Source: Chaunax sp. Z400 (taxonomy: Eukaryota > Chordata > Actinopteri > Lophiiformes > Chaunacidae). From it: a stretch of DNA of 64,000 nt. The notes under the pieces were generated by a model. The model was not told the origin of the DNA. It was given only the letters and a program-made list of their open reading frames with translations, and made no database searches. This document shows, in pieces, positions 1-11,253 of this stretch (position 1 is the stretch's first letter; each line of letters starts with the position of its first letter). The translations under genes were made by a program, and so were the position numbers. Location: assembly GCA_037577475.1 (NCBI GenBank), contig CM075188.1:13329501-13393500 (forward strand). The letters run 5' to 3'.

Positions 1-535
1 TTTGAGAAAGCAGAGGCTCAGAGCGGGGCGCAATAGTTGGTTGTTTCTCGTAACAGTCCGATTATCACACACCCCGCCCCCAGCCTGACATCTACAAATG
101 CTGCCTGGGAAAACACAGGAAACGAAGTCACTCAGAGGAAATTCTAATTGGTGCCAATGCAAGTTCGCAAAAAAGACGTAGGTCTGTATGCTGTATGCTG
201 TGCTGTGTGCGCGCGTGTGTGTACATATATATATATATATATATACTGTATATGTGTCAGTGTGTTGCATGTGTGCAAAACGTGTGAGCTCAGCATATTC
301 TAGCAGTGTCAGCATGTATTAGCAATGGAGGGTGTTGGTTTTGTGTGCTTGCATACAGGTGTGCATTCTGTATATATAAATATTGCATGTATAGGCATGT
401 AGAACATCATTATGATGTGTGTTGGCAAAAGAGAAAAAGACATAGCCATTGAAATCAATGAAATCCTAAAGTGAATGACTCATCTCTTCGCAGGCTGAAT
501 CAACAGACAGACCTCTGCATTAATCTGAGAAAGGG
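1..535. other. Intergenic, simple repeats only
   Basis: No exon with convincing splice sites or family similarity was seen. The stretch holds short GT-rich runs and a TA dinucleotide run near 226-245, followed by ordinary AT-rich sequence leading into the minisatellite. Confidence 0.6.
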
Positions 536-1230
536 AGTATGGGACTTCAGTATGGGACTTTAGTATGGGACTTCAGTATGGGACGTCAGTATGGGACTTC
601 AGTATGGGACGTCAGTATGGGACTTTAGTATGGGACTTTAGTATGGGACGTCAGTATGGGACGTCAGTATGGGACTTCAGTATGGGACTTGTGGGACTTC
701 AGTATGGGACGTCAGTATGGGACTTTAGTATGGGACTTCAGTATGGGACTTCAGTATGGGACGTCAGTATGGGACTTTAGTATGGGACTTCAGTATGGGA
801 CGTCAGTATGGGACTTCAGTATGGGACGTCAGTATGGGACTTTAGTATGGGACTTTAGTATGGGACGTCAGTATGGGACTTTAGTATGGGACTTTAGTAT
901 GGGACTTTAGTATGGGACTTTAGTATGGGACGTCAGTATGGGACTTTAGTATGGGACTTTAGTATGGGACGTCAGTATGGGACTTTAGTATGGGACTTTA
1001 GTATGGGACTTCAGTATGGGACGTCAGTATGGGACTTTAGTATGGGACGTCAGTATGGGACGTCAGTATGGGACTTCAGTATGGGACGTCAGTATGGGAC
1101 TTTAGTATGGGACTTCAGTATGGGACTTCAGTATGGGACGTCAGTATGGGACTTCAGTATGGGACTTCAGTATGGGACGTCAGTATGGGACGTCAGTATG
1201 GGACGTCAGTATGGGACATATGGGACTTCA
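536..1230. repeat. 13-bp minisatellite, about 53 units
   Basis: The unit is AGTATGGGACTTC, with two common variants ending TTT or GTC. It runs almost without interruption, with one irregular join near 676-697 and a degenerate last unit near 1216-1230. Because 13 is not a multiple of 3, three units read as a 13-residue peptide repeat with no stop on the plus strand. The apparent open frames are by-products of the repeat and are not called as genes. Each unit carries a GGG run, so the plus strand is regularly G-spaced. Confidence 0.95.
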
Positions 1231-3577
1231 GATGTCTCTTCTAACTCAAACATTTTCCATAAATACGCTCACAGATTTGGCAGCTTGTCCCAGCCGGGAG
1301 AAACTTTATTAAGGTATCGAATGATGTGAGAACACACACTTCATTACAACCTGATATTCTTTTTCAAGAGGCTTGCAAAGAAATGTTTTTCTTTTGGAGC
1401 AAAAATATTTTCTTTGCTGGTGGGCACCAATATTTATAGCACATTTAACTCCCAGTGTGAGGATGATCGGCCGCTGTCCCACTTATGAAGTCTAATACAC
1501 ACAAACCGACATACTGGGTTTGACGCTGTGATTAGTGCCTCATCTTATCTTATTATTATTATTATCTTATTTAGGAATATTTCTTAAAATGCAAAGGTAC
1601 ACCAATGGTGCCGCTGCACGGAAACAGCTACAGATTTTTACTATGTTAAACATTACTTTTTCATTCAGGAAAAAAAGGCTCTTAAAAATCAAACACAAGT
1701 CAATATGAAACAAACATCTGCACTTTTAGGACTTATTAGGACATTAACGGAGCAGCACTGAAATTGAACTGTGTCAGCATAGATCCTGCTAAAGTGCGGC
1801 TTCCCTTGCCAAAAAGATCGCACATTGAGGATTAGATGAAACATCAGCAGTGCACCACGTTTATCACTGAGCAATCATGGAGTACAAGTAAAAGGTCAGA
1901 AATCTCCAGTCGGAGGTAAATTCCTCCTCTACTGTCTCACTTCCACCGGGATGAATATTTCAGTCCGTGTTTACTCAGAAATTCCTTTCGGTATAAATCT
2001 AAAGTAATGGTTGAGAATGCAGATTAAACTCCAGCTCTGTCCCCAAATGGGAGTAATACAATCAGTCTGAAATGAGGCATGATACAGAAGACTGATGAGT
2101 ACTGAGATCACTTTCATACTCCATGCTCACCAGAAGAGAATATAAAATAGCAAAAAAAATGCCTGAAATACAATGCATGAACATTTGGAGTTGAACTGAA
2201 TAAAACTTGTCATAACTGAAATATTACATGGAATGAAAAAACAAATCATGAATGTGTGATACGTTTTGGGGTGCAGTTGTATCGGATAAGGGAATAGATG
2301 TTGCGTTATTACTTTTGCACTCTGAAAATATTTTAATTCACAAAACCACAAAATGCTGAAATTATTAAAATATCACCCAATTGCCTCACAGAGTCAACAA
2401 AGAGGTATGTGTCTACTTCAATGTTAATTTGTACAACATAACCCACAAACACATAACACATTTTGCATTCCCACAATTTACGGGAAGCAAGTTCAAAAGC
2501 GTTACAAGACAATGAGACGATTCATTCTGGTTTGGGATGCTGGGGATGGAGGGCTGAGGGCACAACTGTGCTCCAAGAGAACTCATAAATGCTGAGACAC
2601 ACTCCGCAGACATATGGTTTGTGTTTAGCAAGAAGAAACAATAATCAAATCTGTTGATCCTCTTCTTGCTGCAAGGATGATTGCTAATATGAAAGTCTGT
2701 TCCGTCTAATCATAATTTAGGATGGGGCTGTAATTACCTCCGCCTTCTTGTAACAACACTGTCTAAACAGGATGGAGAAGGCTTCCACAGAGACTCAAAG
2801 AGTGGAAAAACGCGCTCTGAATACTATCTGTCTGACAGTTCTCATTTCATCTATGTAATTGTTGCAAAGTTTTGGATTTCAGTCATGAGCCCATGTCTCT
2901 TTTTTTTTTAATACCAGAGAAGATTCAAATATGAATTTTGAGAAATTTGAACAAGGAAATTTTATTTATTTTTAAGATTTATATTGTTCTAAAATTTAGG
3001 GAAAACCACGTGTCTTTAACCTGTTGATATTCATGATTCCAAGTTTTTCATATTCCAACATCAGATTAATCCCTCTGAACTAAAAGCGAAATAACCCATG
3101 CCTTGTCAGCAGCTATAGGAAACGCGTACTTGCTTGGCAGTCATTCCTCATACTATGCATCACTTCACATAGCCTTTGTGCGCAACAGAGACTTTGATTC
3201 TGGTGTTATTTATGAATTGGTCAAGGATCCAAGAGAGCTCTGGGTTTAATTAACAGACCTAAACGGGGCTCTCAACACAAGCAGCTGCATTAAAGCTCTT
3301 GAGAAGCCCATTTTAAAGCAGCATTATTAAAGATGATGGATTTTTTTTATCAATCTCAAACAAGCTAATTGGCTAAATTGGCAGGACTGACACGTGTTCT
3401 GTTTGACTAATTGTTATTTTTATCCTTGCTGTTTTGTTTTTTTTTGTAATGACAGCAAAAGTGATCACTACAGTAAATGCTCCAAAATGTCGATAAATAA
3501 CCCAATTAGATAACAAACTTAGGTAATAAACTTTTGTAAGATCTAGTCACGTCAAGAGAATTAATTAAACACTTTAC
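1231..3577. other. Non-coding stretch
   Basis: No gene recognised. If the minus-strand exon at 3578-3857 belongs to a gene running leftwards, this is part of its first intron. It contains a short TTA run near 1549-1564 and the left member of a duplicated non-coding block (2930-3225), listed separately. Confidence 0.5.
2930..3225. repeat. Left member of a duplicated non-coding block
   Basis: This roughly 300-bp block aligns in the same orientation with 11430-11770. Similarity is strongest over 3100-3220, which includes shared runs around TTGGCAGTCAT, CATCACTTCACATAG/CATTACTTCACATGG and AACAGAGACTTTGATTCT, and a shared TATTTATGAATTGG near the right end. Neither copy shows coding potential. The second copy lies just downstream of dio1 copy 1. 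It may be an old dispersed repeat or a duplicated conserved element; the sequence alone does not decide. Confidence 0.75.
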
Positions 3578-3857
3578 CTTGCACGGGGGGGAGATGAAGG
3601 CAAGAGCGCGGAGCTTTCAATGACAGCTGCGCCTTTTCCTCGGACGAGATGAGTCTCCTCGGGCTGGCGCAGTTCATGTGAATCGAGGCGTCAGGGGAGC
3701 TCCGGCAAATCTGTGATCCATAACCGCCGCTCCCGGCTCGCCGCGTACAGATTTCCGCCTTGCTGCCGTACACTGCGAGCGACAAGCCGGTGAAGTCCGT
3801 AAAAGTTGGGGTCTGACAGTGGCTGACCATCTCGAACAGCGCTGAGGGATTCTGCAT
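3578..3857 (-). CDS. Putative first coding exon of an unidentified minus-strand gene
   Basis: An ATG at 3857-3855 opens a 93-codon reading frame. It ends at a consensus splice donor (CAAG followed by GTAAAG, exon edge at 3578). The flanking DNA on the upstream side (3860-4260) is richer in CpG than the surroundings. The peptide has no recognisable domain; it is rich in Ser, Arg and Pro with several Cys. The remaining exons would lie further left, probably outside the window. In human the gene next to DIO1 on this side includes GLIS1, whose N-terminus is long and poorly conserved, so glis1 is a positional guess only. It could also be a chance open frame in a CpG-rich stretch. Confidence 0.45.
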
Positions 3858-6660
3858 TGATGACTAGGCTTTCCCATGCAGTGTGAACCCGCTGCTCACA
3901 TTACCTGCGCACATGAAAATGAAAACAAATCACTGCAAACTGCACAGATGACAACCGGTTTGTTTCCCCGTCAGGCACTCATGCATCCGTTTGTACATTT
4001 AAACACACTGAACAAAGCTTCGGGGATTGTTAACACCTACCTTATCCAATTAGCCAATGAGGAGCAGGAAAAAGTCTAATTGCGCACATCAGCATGACCA
4101 AACTGAAGAGGAGAGCATCTGCGAGCATGATCGATAGCATCCTCTCAGTGAGGATCAGTCATCAGCATCCCACGCGTCTCTCTCCCACCCTCTCTCTCTC
4201 TCTGATTGACACCCGGTAGCTCCACTACTCCGCGGGATTCGGGAGCACCAATGAAGGCTGTGTCCGTATTGTGTGGGAGGATAAAATCTGGATCAAAACG
4301 GCTATGTCTGGAGTTCTAAGCTGGGTGTGAAGTTTGCGAGCTCTTAGATGCGCGTATGCTGTGATACCTGGCATGTGCCCAGCAATCAAATGTAGATTTA
4401 AAGATGTAAAATCGCACAAAAGTGTTCTCCAAGCTCTAATGGTACAATACTGAGCAAATCAACCATTGCTCTGCTTCATTTCAAAACGTGGTCGAGGGAC
4501 TATCCGCCGTACCACTTCATGACAAATCGCTGAAATTCAGTATGATTGATTTTCATTTATTGTGTATGGACAAAAAAACTATTGATCAAAAAAGGATCAC
4601 CTGGACATTTTTAGAATATACTGTTTTAAATTGAACTCACTTAGTTTAATAATATTTAAAAAATAGAGAATTATCGTCCAAACGTTCATAATCACGCATT
4701 AAATTGCTCTTTCTGATTTAAAAAAAAAAGAAAGAAAAAAAAAGCCCATGTTGGGAGCGGGCGATCATCTGCAACAGTAGGCACTAATTTAGTGTGGAAA
4801 ATGCTATTCTATAGCGCCATCCAGTGGACAAAGTTCCATCTCAGAGTTGACACTGAGTAACAATATATTTCTGGGTATTATTATGTAAATACAAGGCGCG
4901 TAAAACAAACTGTCGAGATAAACGAGTATAAATGTGGGAGAACTGTTTTTAATTTCTGAAAGTACAGTCTGACGTTTGTATGAATGCGGACATGCGCAAC
5001 TCGAATTAGATCTGATGCTGCCTTTGTGTACTATTGGAAATGTCAACTCAAGAGAGATTGAGAGAGAGAGAAAGAGAGCAATATAAAGAGAGCTTTAACC
5101 AACCATTCATCCCTCAAATTCAAACACCATTATAAAGTTGTGTTTACATCATACACACACCCATGTTTCACCTTGAGAGCCATGTGCTCATTTTAGCTTG
5201 ACTATCAGACAAATATTCCTGTTCTGTTCTGGGCGTGTTTGGAGTGTCTGGGCCCCAAAATAAAAAGACTGTCCTCTAACACCTGTCCTAAACCAGGATG
5301 CCACTGTAGAGAGAAAAAGAGGAGCCAGTCTGGGACAACGGACAATTCTCCAAAGAACTCATATAGAGATAAATAATAATAACAATAATAATAACAATAA
5401 TAACTGTTTTATGTTGGACATTTAGAGACTTGAACAATTTCTCTAAATTTTTTTGTCCATATCAGTCTACTTTCAGTGTTACCATGATTCGAGGTGTGCA
5501 GGGCAGAGGAAAACTTCCAAAACAAGATGACCATAATTTGATTGTAGTGATGATCATTTCAATTCCTCCTCCTCGTCCTCTTGCTCTTCCCTCTTGCTCC
5601 ACCTCCTCCACCTCTTGCTCTTCCTATGAATTCTGGACGTGTGTCATTTGATCGGAACAAGATCATCCTTAGAAAACTGCCGAGAGTGAGTTCTCCTGAC
5701 AGACCTGTAGAGCCCAATAAGACTCAGACTGAGCCCCAGCTGAAGTGGATGAGGAACCACCTTATACGGGTGATTGTGAATATTATGTGACTTGTTTTAT
5801 CTGATCTGATTTAACATGAATTGTTGTGATGTGATTTTATCTGATTGGATCGGACTGGATTTGAATTTATTTGACTTGCAGATTTGATTTGAGTCAAATT
5901 TATTATTTAATCTGATCCAATCAGATTTTATTTGAGTTGATTTCACTGGAAGCTGCTCTCTGAAATACAGCCACGTGGACATGCAGAACACATAATGATT
6001 GATACAAGAAATTGGAAGGTCAGATTTACATGCAGAATATGTTTTTAATCTGTTTAAACTCATTTTATGGCCTTTGTCTGTCTTGTTCAAGTGGTTAAAT
6101 AAGATTTTCTGGGCATTTTCTGTCATCATGAATATGATGGCAACAAATTCCTGGGCTATGTCATGATTCCATACAATCCCAAAAGCCGCATAGCCCAAAC
6201 TTCATGATTTCCCGATATCTGTCCATAGAACCTCAACCAACCTCATTCCTTTCTGTTAAAGATGTATTTCTTGACAAAACAGCCTCCAATGTACATGAAT
6301 TTTAAAAAAAACAGGTATTTCTTAGCAGACGTTGCTCAAACTGACACAAACAGCACATTTGTTGGGGATCATTTTCAGGATGGATACACATTTGGTGCTG
6401 TGGAGACTATTTATGACATCAGGATGGTGTTATGTGGGATTGACTCAAAATTAGCTTCAGTGTGTGTGTTGGTGTTTAAGACAGAACATATCATCTGGTG
6501 TAATCATGTGGCTCATGTATGTTTTGAATAGTTTTGGTAGAATCAATTCATTGTTTGTATGGGAAATATCACCAGTCTTACCATTAAATGAATGTGCGAC
6601 CAAAAAGCTATCTAAATACGCAACTATCTGTCAGCCAGTTTCAGGGAGGACTCTGGTTTC
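3858..6660. other. Intergenic; CpG-richer upstream part, then AT-rich
   Basis: 3860-4300 could be promoter of the minus-strand exon at 3578-3857; it carries a CT run near 4186-4205. Further right there are a GA run (5050-5083), an ATA run (5370-5402) and a CT-rich stretch (5563-5623). An exact 13-bp inverted repeat sits at 5839-5851 and 5914-5926, separated by 62 bp. No coding exon could be supported. Confidence 0.5.
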
Positions 6661-6661
6661 A

Positions 6662-8172
6662 ACTCACCAGGTTACAGGACTTCATCAGGCTCTTGTCATT
6701 TCTCACTTCAAGGAGCAGTGAGCTCAAAGGGCTGCCGGCCATCCACCAATGATCCCCTACAAAGTCAAACGTCACTGGCAGATGGTCCCACGAATAAAAG
6801 GTCCCGAGAATCACAATCACTACTCTTTCATGTCTATAAGGGCTTTTCAATAAAACTTGGTTTTGTTTGACACATTTCTATTGTCCTGAATTGATTTTTA
6901 AAGAGAAGTTCTTACCTTGTGACAGGTTTTGATCAGGCAGTGTGATCCTAGGGCGTGGTTGTATTTCCATCTCTCCCTCTGTTTCTCTGTCTCCCTCATG
7001 GCCTTAGTGCACAACATAACCTGAGAAACACACAAGAGAAACAGAGGTCATTAAGAGCAGGCTCTCTAAAATGGTCATGGTCAAGCACTAGTAGACCAAA
7101 GTCCAGGGAGGCGTGCATGATGATGCACACTTTGGTATTTTCATGGCTAGAGGAGGGAGCAAATAAAACAGGGCAGGATGCAAGAATCCATAATCATACC
7201 TAACTGATGGGTGTACTTGAGGCTGTTAACAATCATAGTCAATTACATCTAATGTAGTCTCCTCTTGTAGGGAGTCAAATATGCAGATATTCTCTCTAGT
7301 AATTAAAACCATTTCTGTTTACTGATTGTCTAAATGCCACATTTTCTGGTGGTTTGCAGGCTGCTATTGAGGCCAAGAGGGTGTCACTGTCTCCTCTGAC
7401 CCCCTTGATTTTTACCTACAGTGGGAAGATGTGTAAAACACAGGCCAACCAGTCTGACGTATAAGAGCATAGACATCAGTGTGGTTTTCCAACAGCCTGG
7501 TGCTGCTTGTGGAAGATTTAATCAAGCATAATGAGTCAGGAGTTCACAATCTTACTCCGACAGAGAACATGCGTTTTGTTGTACAATTCGATGTATAAAA
7601 AATAAAGACATTTTGTGCTAATTTGGAGACAACAAGCCTCCAGAACAAAGTTATGTAATACAGTCTTGGCATCTAAATTACACATTGTACCTCAGCTATT
7701 GCTCCATTGAGCTCCTCTGCTGTCAGGTTGTAGAATTCCGGTGGCAGCTCTTGGTGTTGGCTGTTGGGAAAGGGTCTAAACTCTTAAGGCTGTCTGTCCA
7801 CCTGAGCCCTGACTGGCTTTCCTCTCTGCAGAAGGTTCCTCCTCTCCTTCATCAACTTCAGGTAAATCGGGGCGCTTTGGTAACACCAGGAACTCCTCTT
7901 CCTCCTCTGATCTCCAGGAAAGCCAAACACAAATTAAAAATATGCAACAGCCTGGTTAACTTTCTAAATAATCTATTGACTGAGATGAATAAAAAAAATA
8001 TCGAGCCCAACAGGCTGTTGATAAAGAACTTTTTTTTAAATTAAAAGTCATCAGGATTAAATTATAATGACCCTCTACTGGAAGCATAATGCTTGTGAAG
8101 ACCAGGGCCTGCAGGAACTCTCTAATGGCCTCCATACAATGGCTATCACCCAAGTCTGAGTCCTTTGCATTC
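6662..8172 (-). pseudogene. Decayed, intron-containing UBXN6-like (UBX domain protein 6) pseudogene
   Basis: Four minus-strand pieces appear in the correct order for UBXN6, a p97/VCP cofactor. 8172-8062 reads CMEAIREFLQALVFTSIMLP, matching the end of the PUB domain. 7906-7703 reads EEEEEFLVLP and later ELPPEFYNLTAEELNG, matching the linker before the UBX domain. 7020-6916 reads LCTKAMRETEKQREME and still has AG and GT borders. 6812-6662 reads GTFYSWDHLPVTFDFV, then SLVDGRQPFELTAP in another frame, matching the UBX domain. Damage visible: an in-frame TAA in the second piece (VDRQP*EF), a frame change within that piece, a frame change inside the UBX domain, stops after it, and a CG where the last piece needs an AG acceptor. 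Introns are retained, so it is not a processed copy. Annotated as dead; the parent gene is outside this window. Confidence 0.75.
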
Positions 8173-8645
8173 ATTTTTTTTTCATTAATTTTGTGGGTTC
8201 TATTGTATATTATTATTATTATTATTATTGTTATGGGTTAAGGTCAGGGGTCTCAGACCTAAAACTCGGACCTCAGCAGGAGAGGAGGGTTAACTTACTC
8301 GATTTCTTTCAATTTAAGTTGAACACTGCTGCTCTAAAGTCCACTCAAGGGATTTAAAATCATACCAGTCATTTTTAGCTATGGTGGTGAATACTCACCA
8401 TTCCACAGTAATGTCCTCACCAGAGTTATGTAGCCAGAGGAACAATGACAGACTGCCTGCTCCCTGTGGCGATCCACAATCAGGATCCACATATCTGACC
8501 GGCCATCGCTACAGCAGCAGAGACCACTGGCACCCATAATAGGCCATCATGCCAAAACAATAAGAAATCGTTGGAGGCATGATGGACCCCATGGCCTACA
8601 CTGGTGCTGTGCTGGAATGCCATTGCTGGGATTGTGTGTGCCCAG

Positions 8646-8866
8646 TTTCAGGAGGAAAATGACATCATAGTTTTGGAATGGCCGTTGATGAGCCCCGATC
8701 TAAACCTCACTGAAACACTGTGAAGTTAATTGAGTGAAAGAGTGCAACATGAACATAAAGACTCAGCAGCAACTCTGACTGAAGAGTGGGCCGCCATCCC
8801 ACAGGATGACATCAGGAGGTTATGTCACTTCATGAGGAGTAGGATTACTGCTGTAATCATGCTGAT
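8646..8866 (+). mobile_element. Tc1/mariner-type transposase C-terminal relic
   Basis: One frame reads VLEWPLMSPDLNLTETL, stop, S, stop, LSERVQ and then EEWAAIPQDDIRRLCHFMRS. This is the typical end of Tc1-family DDE transposases, with the WP..SPDLNP.E..W block and the EEW..IP...IR.L..SM.R block. A TGA and a TAA replace residues of the usual LWDELGRRV stretch, and upstream sequence (8440-8640) looks like further degraded transposase in other frames. No terminal inverted repeats were identified. It is an inactive fossil. Confidence 0.8.
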
Positions 8867-8994
8867 GGGGGACACACTAATTACTGTGTGTGTAAAATGT
8901 TGTGTCACCAGAGATATTTATGGTGTTTATGTTTTTAGAGTTGTTTTTGTTGTTCTGATTAGATTGTCCGATCATTAAAAGTTCAAGAGAAACA

Positions 8995-9027
8995 AAATAA
9001 TAATAATAATAATAATAATAATAATTC
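8995..9027. repeat. (AAT)n microsatellite
   Basis: About ten AAT units lie just upstream of the dio1 copy 1 promoter region. A similar ATT run sits at 8202-8230. Confidence 0.9.
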
Positions 9028-9109
9028 CATTCCTTAATTTGTAAAAGCAAATTTACAAATAAACACAGTGGCTTGTTTTAAAATACAGTCAGCGTATTGG
9101 ATGCGCTCG

Positions 9110-9258
9110 AGTTAAAACGTACGAGCTCAGAAAGAGTCCTTGAAGGCATCAGTAATAAAACTCGGAGCCCAATGGGCGTGAACCGACATATTAAACAGTC
9201 AGACGGCAGTTCTGTAGGAGACGCTGTAGAAACGTGACTTCACCACAAAGGAACAAGC
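9110..9258 (+). promoter_or_regulatory. dio1 copy 1 proximal 5' flank / 5' UTR
   Basis: Homology with the 5' flank of copy 2 begins near GTACGAGCTCAG (9119 here, 14299 there). It runs through CCTTGAAGGCATCAG and ATGGGCGTGAACCGAC before diverging towards the ATG. The duplication therefore carried part of the promoter or 5' UTR. No TATA box was identified, and the transcription start is unknown. Confidence 0.5.
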
Positions 9259-10849
9259 ATGTTTCTGCAAAAACTGATGGTATATTTGTCGCAAGGATGT
9301 TTGTTTTGCGTTATGATTGGAATCAATATCCTACTCAGGATCATACACTTTATTTCTCCAAGCCTCAGCAAGAGGATAATCCTCAAAATGGGAGAAAAAC
9401 CCACCATGACCTTCAATCCCAATTTTAAATATGAAGATTGGGGTTTGACAATCATCTCTATGAAATTCATCAAAACCGCCAGTCACCACATGTGGCTGTC
9501 TCTCGGACAAGAGGCTTTTGTGGGAGGAGACGCTCCGGACTCATCTGTAGTCACCATGGAAGGAGAGAGAACCAGTATCTGCAGTTATATGAAAGGTCTG
9601 TAGCGGGACTGAAGCTTTCTGCTTTGGTGCAGTTGTTGCTCTGGGCCCTTAACATTTCTATTTAAATTGGTGTTTTGTCTACAGGCAACAGACCGCTGGT
9701 GCTGAGTTTTGGAAGTTGCACCTGACCTCCGTTTATCTTCAAACTTGAGGAGTTCAAGCAACTCGTCAAGGACTTCAGCGATGTAGCTGACTTTCTTGTG
9801 GTCTACATCGCCGAGGCGCATTCAACAGGTGAATGAGAGGTGTCAGGTGAAGTCCCCATCATCCTGACATTTATTGGTGGAGGATGAACTTTGCATCAAG
9901 AATCTATAAGGAGTAGGTCAACTAAGAAACAAGCAAACTTCATTTAGGAACACCCTCCTGAAAATACTGAAGAACCCGTAGAATAACTATCAAAGTTGTG
10001 AGGTGGATGTTTGCCTTGGAAGTACTTGTTTCTTTATCCTCACACATATAATTAGTATTTCTCATGTACTTTCAGTACTTTGCATCCTGCAATGAAAGAG
10101 TTTTAAATGCAGCAATTGGAATATTTTTTGCATGAATAACTTAACATAAATTCTTAGCTCACAAATATTGAAAGTTAATGTAGAAAAGTTATTCCCAAGT
10201 CTTCCAGTAAAATCACGGTCTTTATTTCTGTCAGATGGTTGGGCGTTTACCAACAACTTTGATATCAATCAGCACCGGACCCTGGAGGAAAGGCTGTCTG
10301 CAGCACAGATCCTGGTTCAGAAGGAGCCCCTGTGTCCGGTGGTTGTGGATGAAATGAAAGATGTCGCCACCATAAAGTACGGCGCGATGCCTGAGAGGCT
10401 TTATGTGCTGCAGGCAGGGAAGGTTGTCTACAAGGTGAGATCTGTCAATCACTGATGCTAACAATTATAACAAACTCCATTCCTTTTTATGTGGTAAAGA
10501 TTGCACCTCTCATGTAATTGCGTGAGTAGAAGTGATGCTATAGCATTGTGGGTTTAAAGCTCCTGGCATTATGTCCTGTTGTGATTACATGAGAAGAAGC
10601 GGTGAAAGAAATAAACAGAAGAGTTCTTGGCATGGAGCCAGGTTGATGTTAGCCTGCCAGAAATGTAGATCTGTACATTAGACATGTTTAAAGACATGTT
10701 TCTGATGCCTCATGCTGGAATGTGCTTTCTGAAGAAAAGTTGATCGTTATGTATCATGACAGCCCTCGCTCTGTGTTCCCTAGGGGGCGATGGGGCCGTG
10801 GGGCTACAAACCGCTGGAGGTGCGTTCATTCCTGGAGAAGATGAAATAA
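9259..10849 (+). CDS. dio1: Type 1 iodothyronine deiodinase, tandem copy 1 (selenoprotein)
   Basis: DIO1 removes iodine from the outer or inner ring of thyroxine and its metabolites; it is a membrane-anchored thioredoxin-fold selenoenzyme. Coding exons: 9259-9595, 9685-9828, 10235-10434 and 10784-10849, all with GT-AG borders and matching phases, giving 248 aa (human DIO1 is 249). Residues about 13-32 form the hydrophobic N-terminal anchor. The active site reads FGSCTUPPF, where U is an in-frame TGA at 9723-9725, residue 126. His158 (IAEAHST) and His174 (NINQHR region) fall exactly at the numbers of the essential histidines of mammalian D1. Residue 128 is Pro, where mammalian D1 has Ser. A conventional gene finder would truncate or split the gene at the TGA. 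A SECIS candidate lies at 11183-11229. The ATG was chosen because it starts the hydrophobic anchor and aligns with copy 2. It is assigned to DIO1 rather than DIO2/DIO3 by overall similarity and linkage to ssbp3. Confidence 0.93.
9723..9725 (+). other. Selenocysteine TGA codon, dio1 copy 1
   Basis: The TGA is flanked in frame by GSCT and PPFIFKLEEF on both sides, and the frame continues through three further exon pieces to a TAA. The family has Sec at exactly this position, so the TGA is read as Sec rather than stop. Confidence 0.93.
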
Positions 10850-11182
10850 GAAGGTTTTTTGAGACTCAAGTCAAGGAGGGAACTGAACACAGAGTTCCCT
10901 GTGAGTCCTGATCTGAGTCCTATGTCAACTGACTTTTGTGACACAGTATGCATAAATATCCTATAAGAGGATCAGCGATTTAACAATGTACTATACTGTT
11001 TTTCTAATCAGACTTTAAACTTTACACTGCCACGTCTGCATGTAATTCTCTCACTTCTTTCTGCCATCTTTTGCATCCGATATTTCATGAACAGAAATAT
11101 AACTCCTCCTAAATTTGTCCTGTACTCTGTAAAGGTATTGCAGTCATCAATCTCTGAGCTTGAACTCTCCCCTCAGTGTTTC
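10850..11182 (+). other. dio1 copy 1 3' UTR, stop to SECIS
   Basis: This stretch is almost identical to 16181-16514 of copy 2. It contains the 43-nt segment 10911-10953 that recurs exactly at 20320-20362 near ssbp3. Confidence 0.7.
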
Positions 11183-11229
11183 TTAATGACGATTATAGAG
11201 TAAACCTTTGGCTTCTGTAGTCAGATGAG
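11183..11229 (+). promoter_or_regulatory. SECIS element candidate, dio1 copy 1
   Basis: The 5' core is ATGA (11186-11189) and the 3' core AGAT (11223-11226). Between them, GATTATAGAG (11191-11200) pairs with TTCTGTAGTC (11213-11222) over ten base pairs, counting G-U pairs. The apical loop begins TAAACC and contains the conserved unpaired A run. CC TTT GG inside the loop can form the extra mini-helix of a form 2 SECIS. It lies 334 nt after the stop codon. It is needed to direct selenocysteine insertion at the TGA. Confidence 0.8.
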
Positions 11230-11253
11230 GCGAAACACAGAGAGAAGGTCCAG

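Noticed and set aside
565..1329. Long open frames of a repeated MG-QYGT-VWDFS peptide
   Set aside because: They are the three-frame reading of a 13-bp minisatellite with no stop on one strand; there is no start context, splice site or family similarity.
5631..5771. Exon-like plus-strand peptide NSGRVSFDRNKIILRKLPR and following residues, ending before GTGATT
   Set aside because: No clear acceptor or partner exon, and no family recognised; kept only as a possible lost exon.
9723..9725. TGA as evidence that dio1 copy 1 is a pseudogene
   Set aside because: It is exactly the family selenocysteine position, is present in both copies, and a SECIS candidate is downstream.
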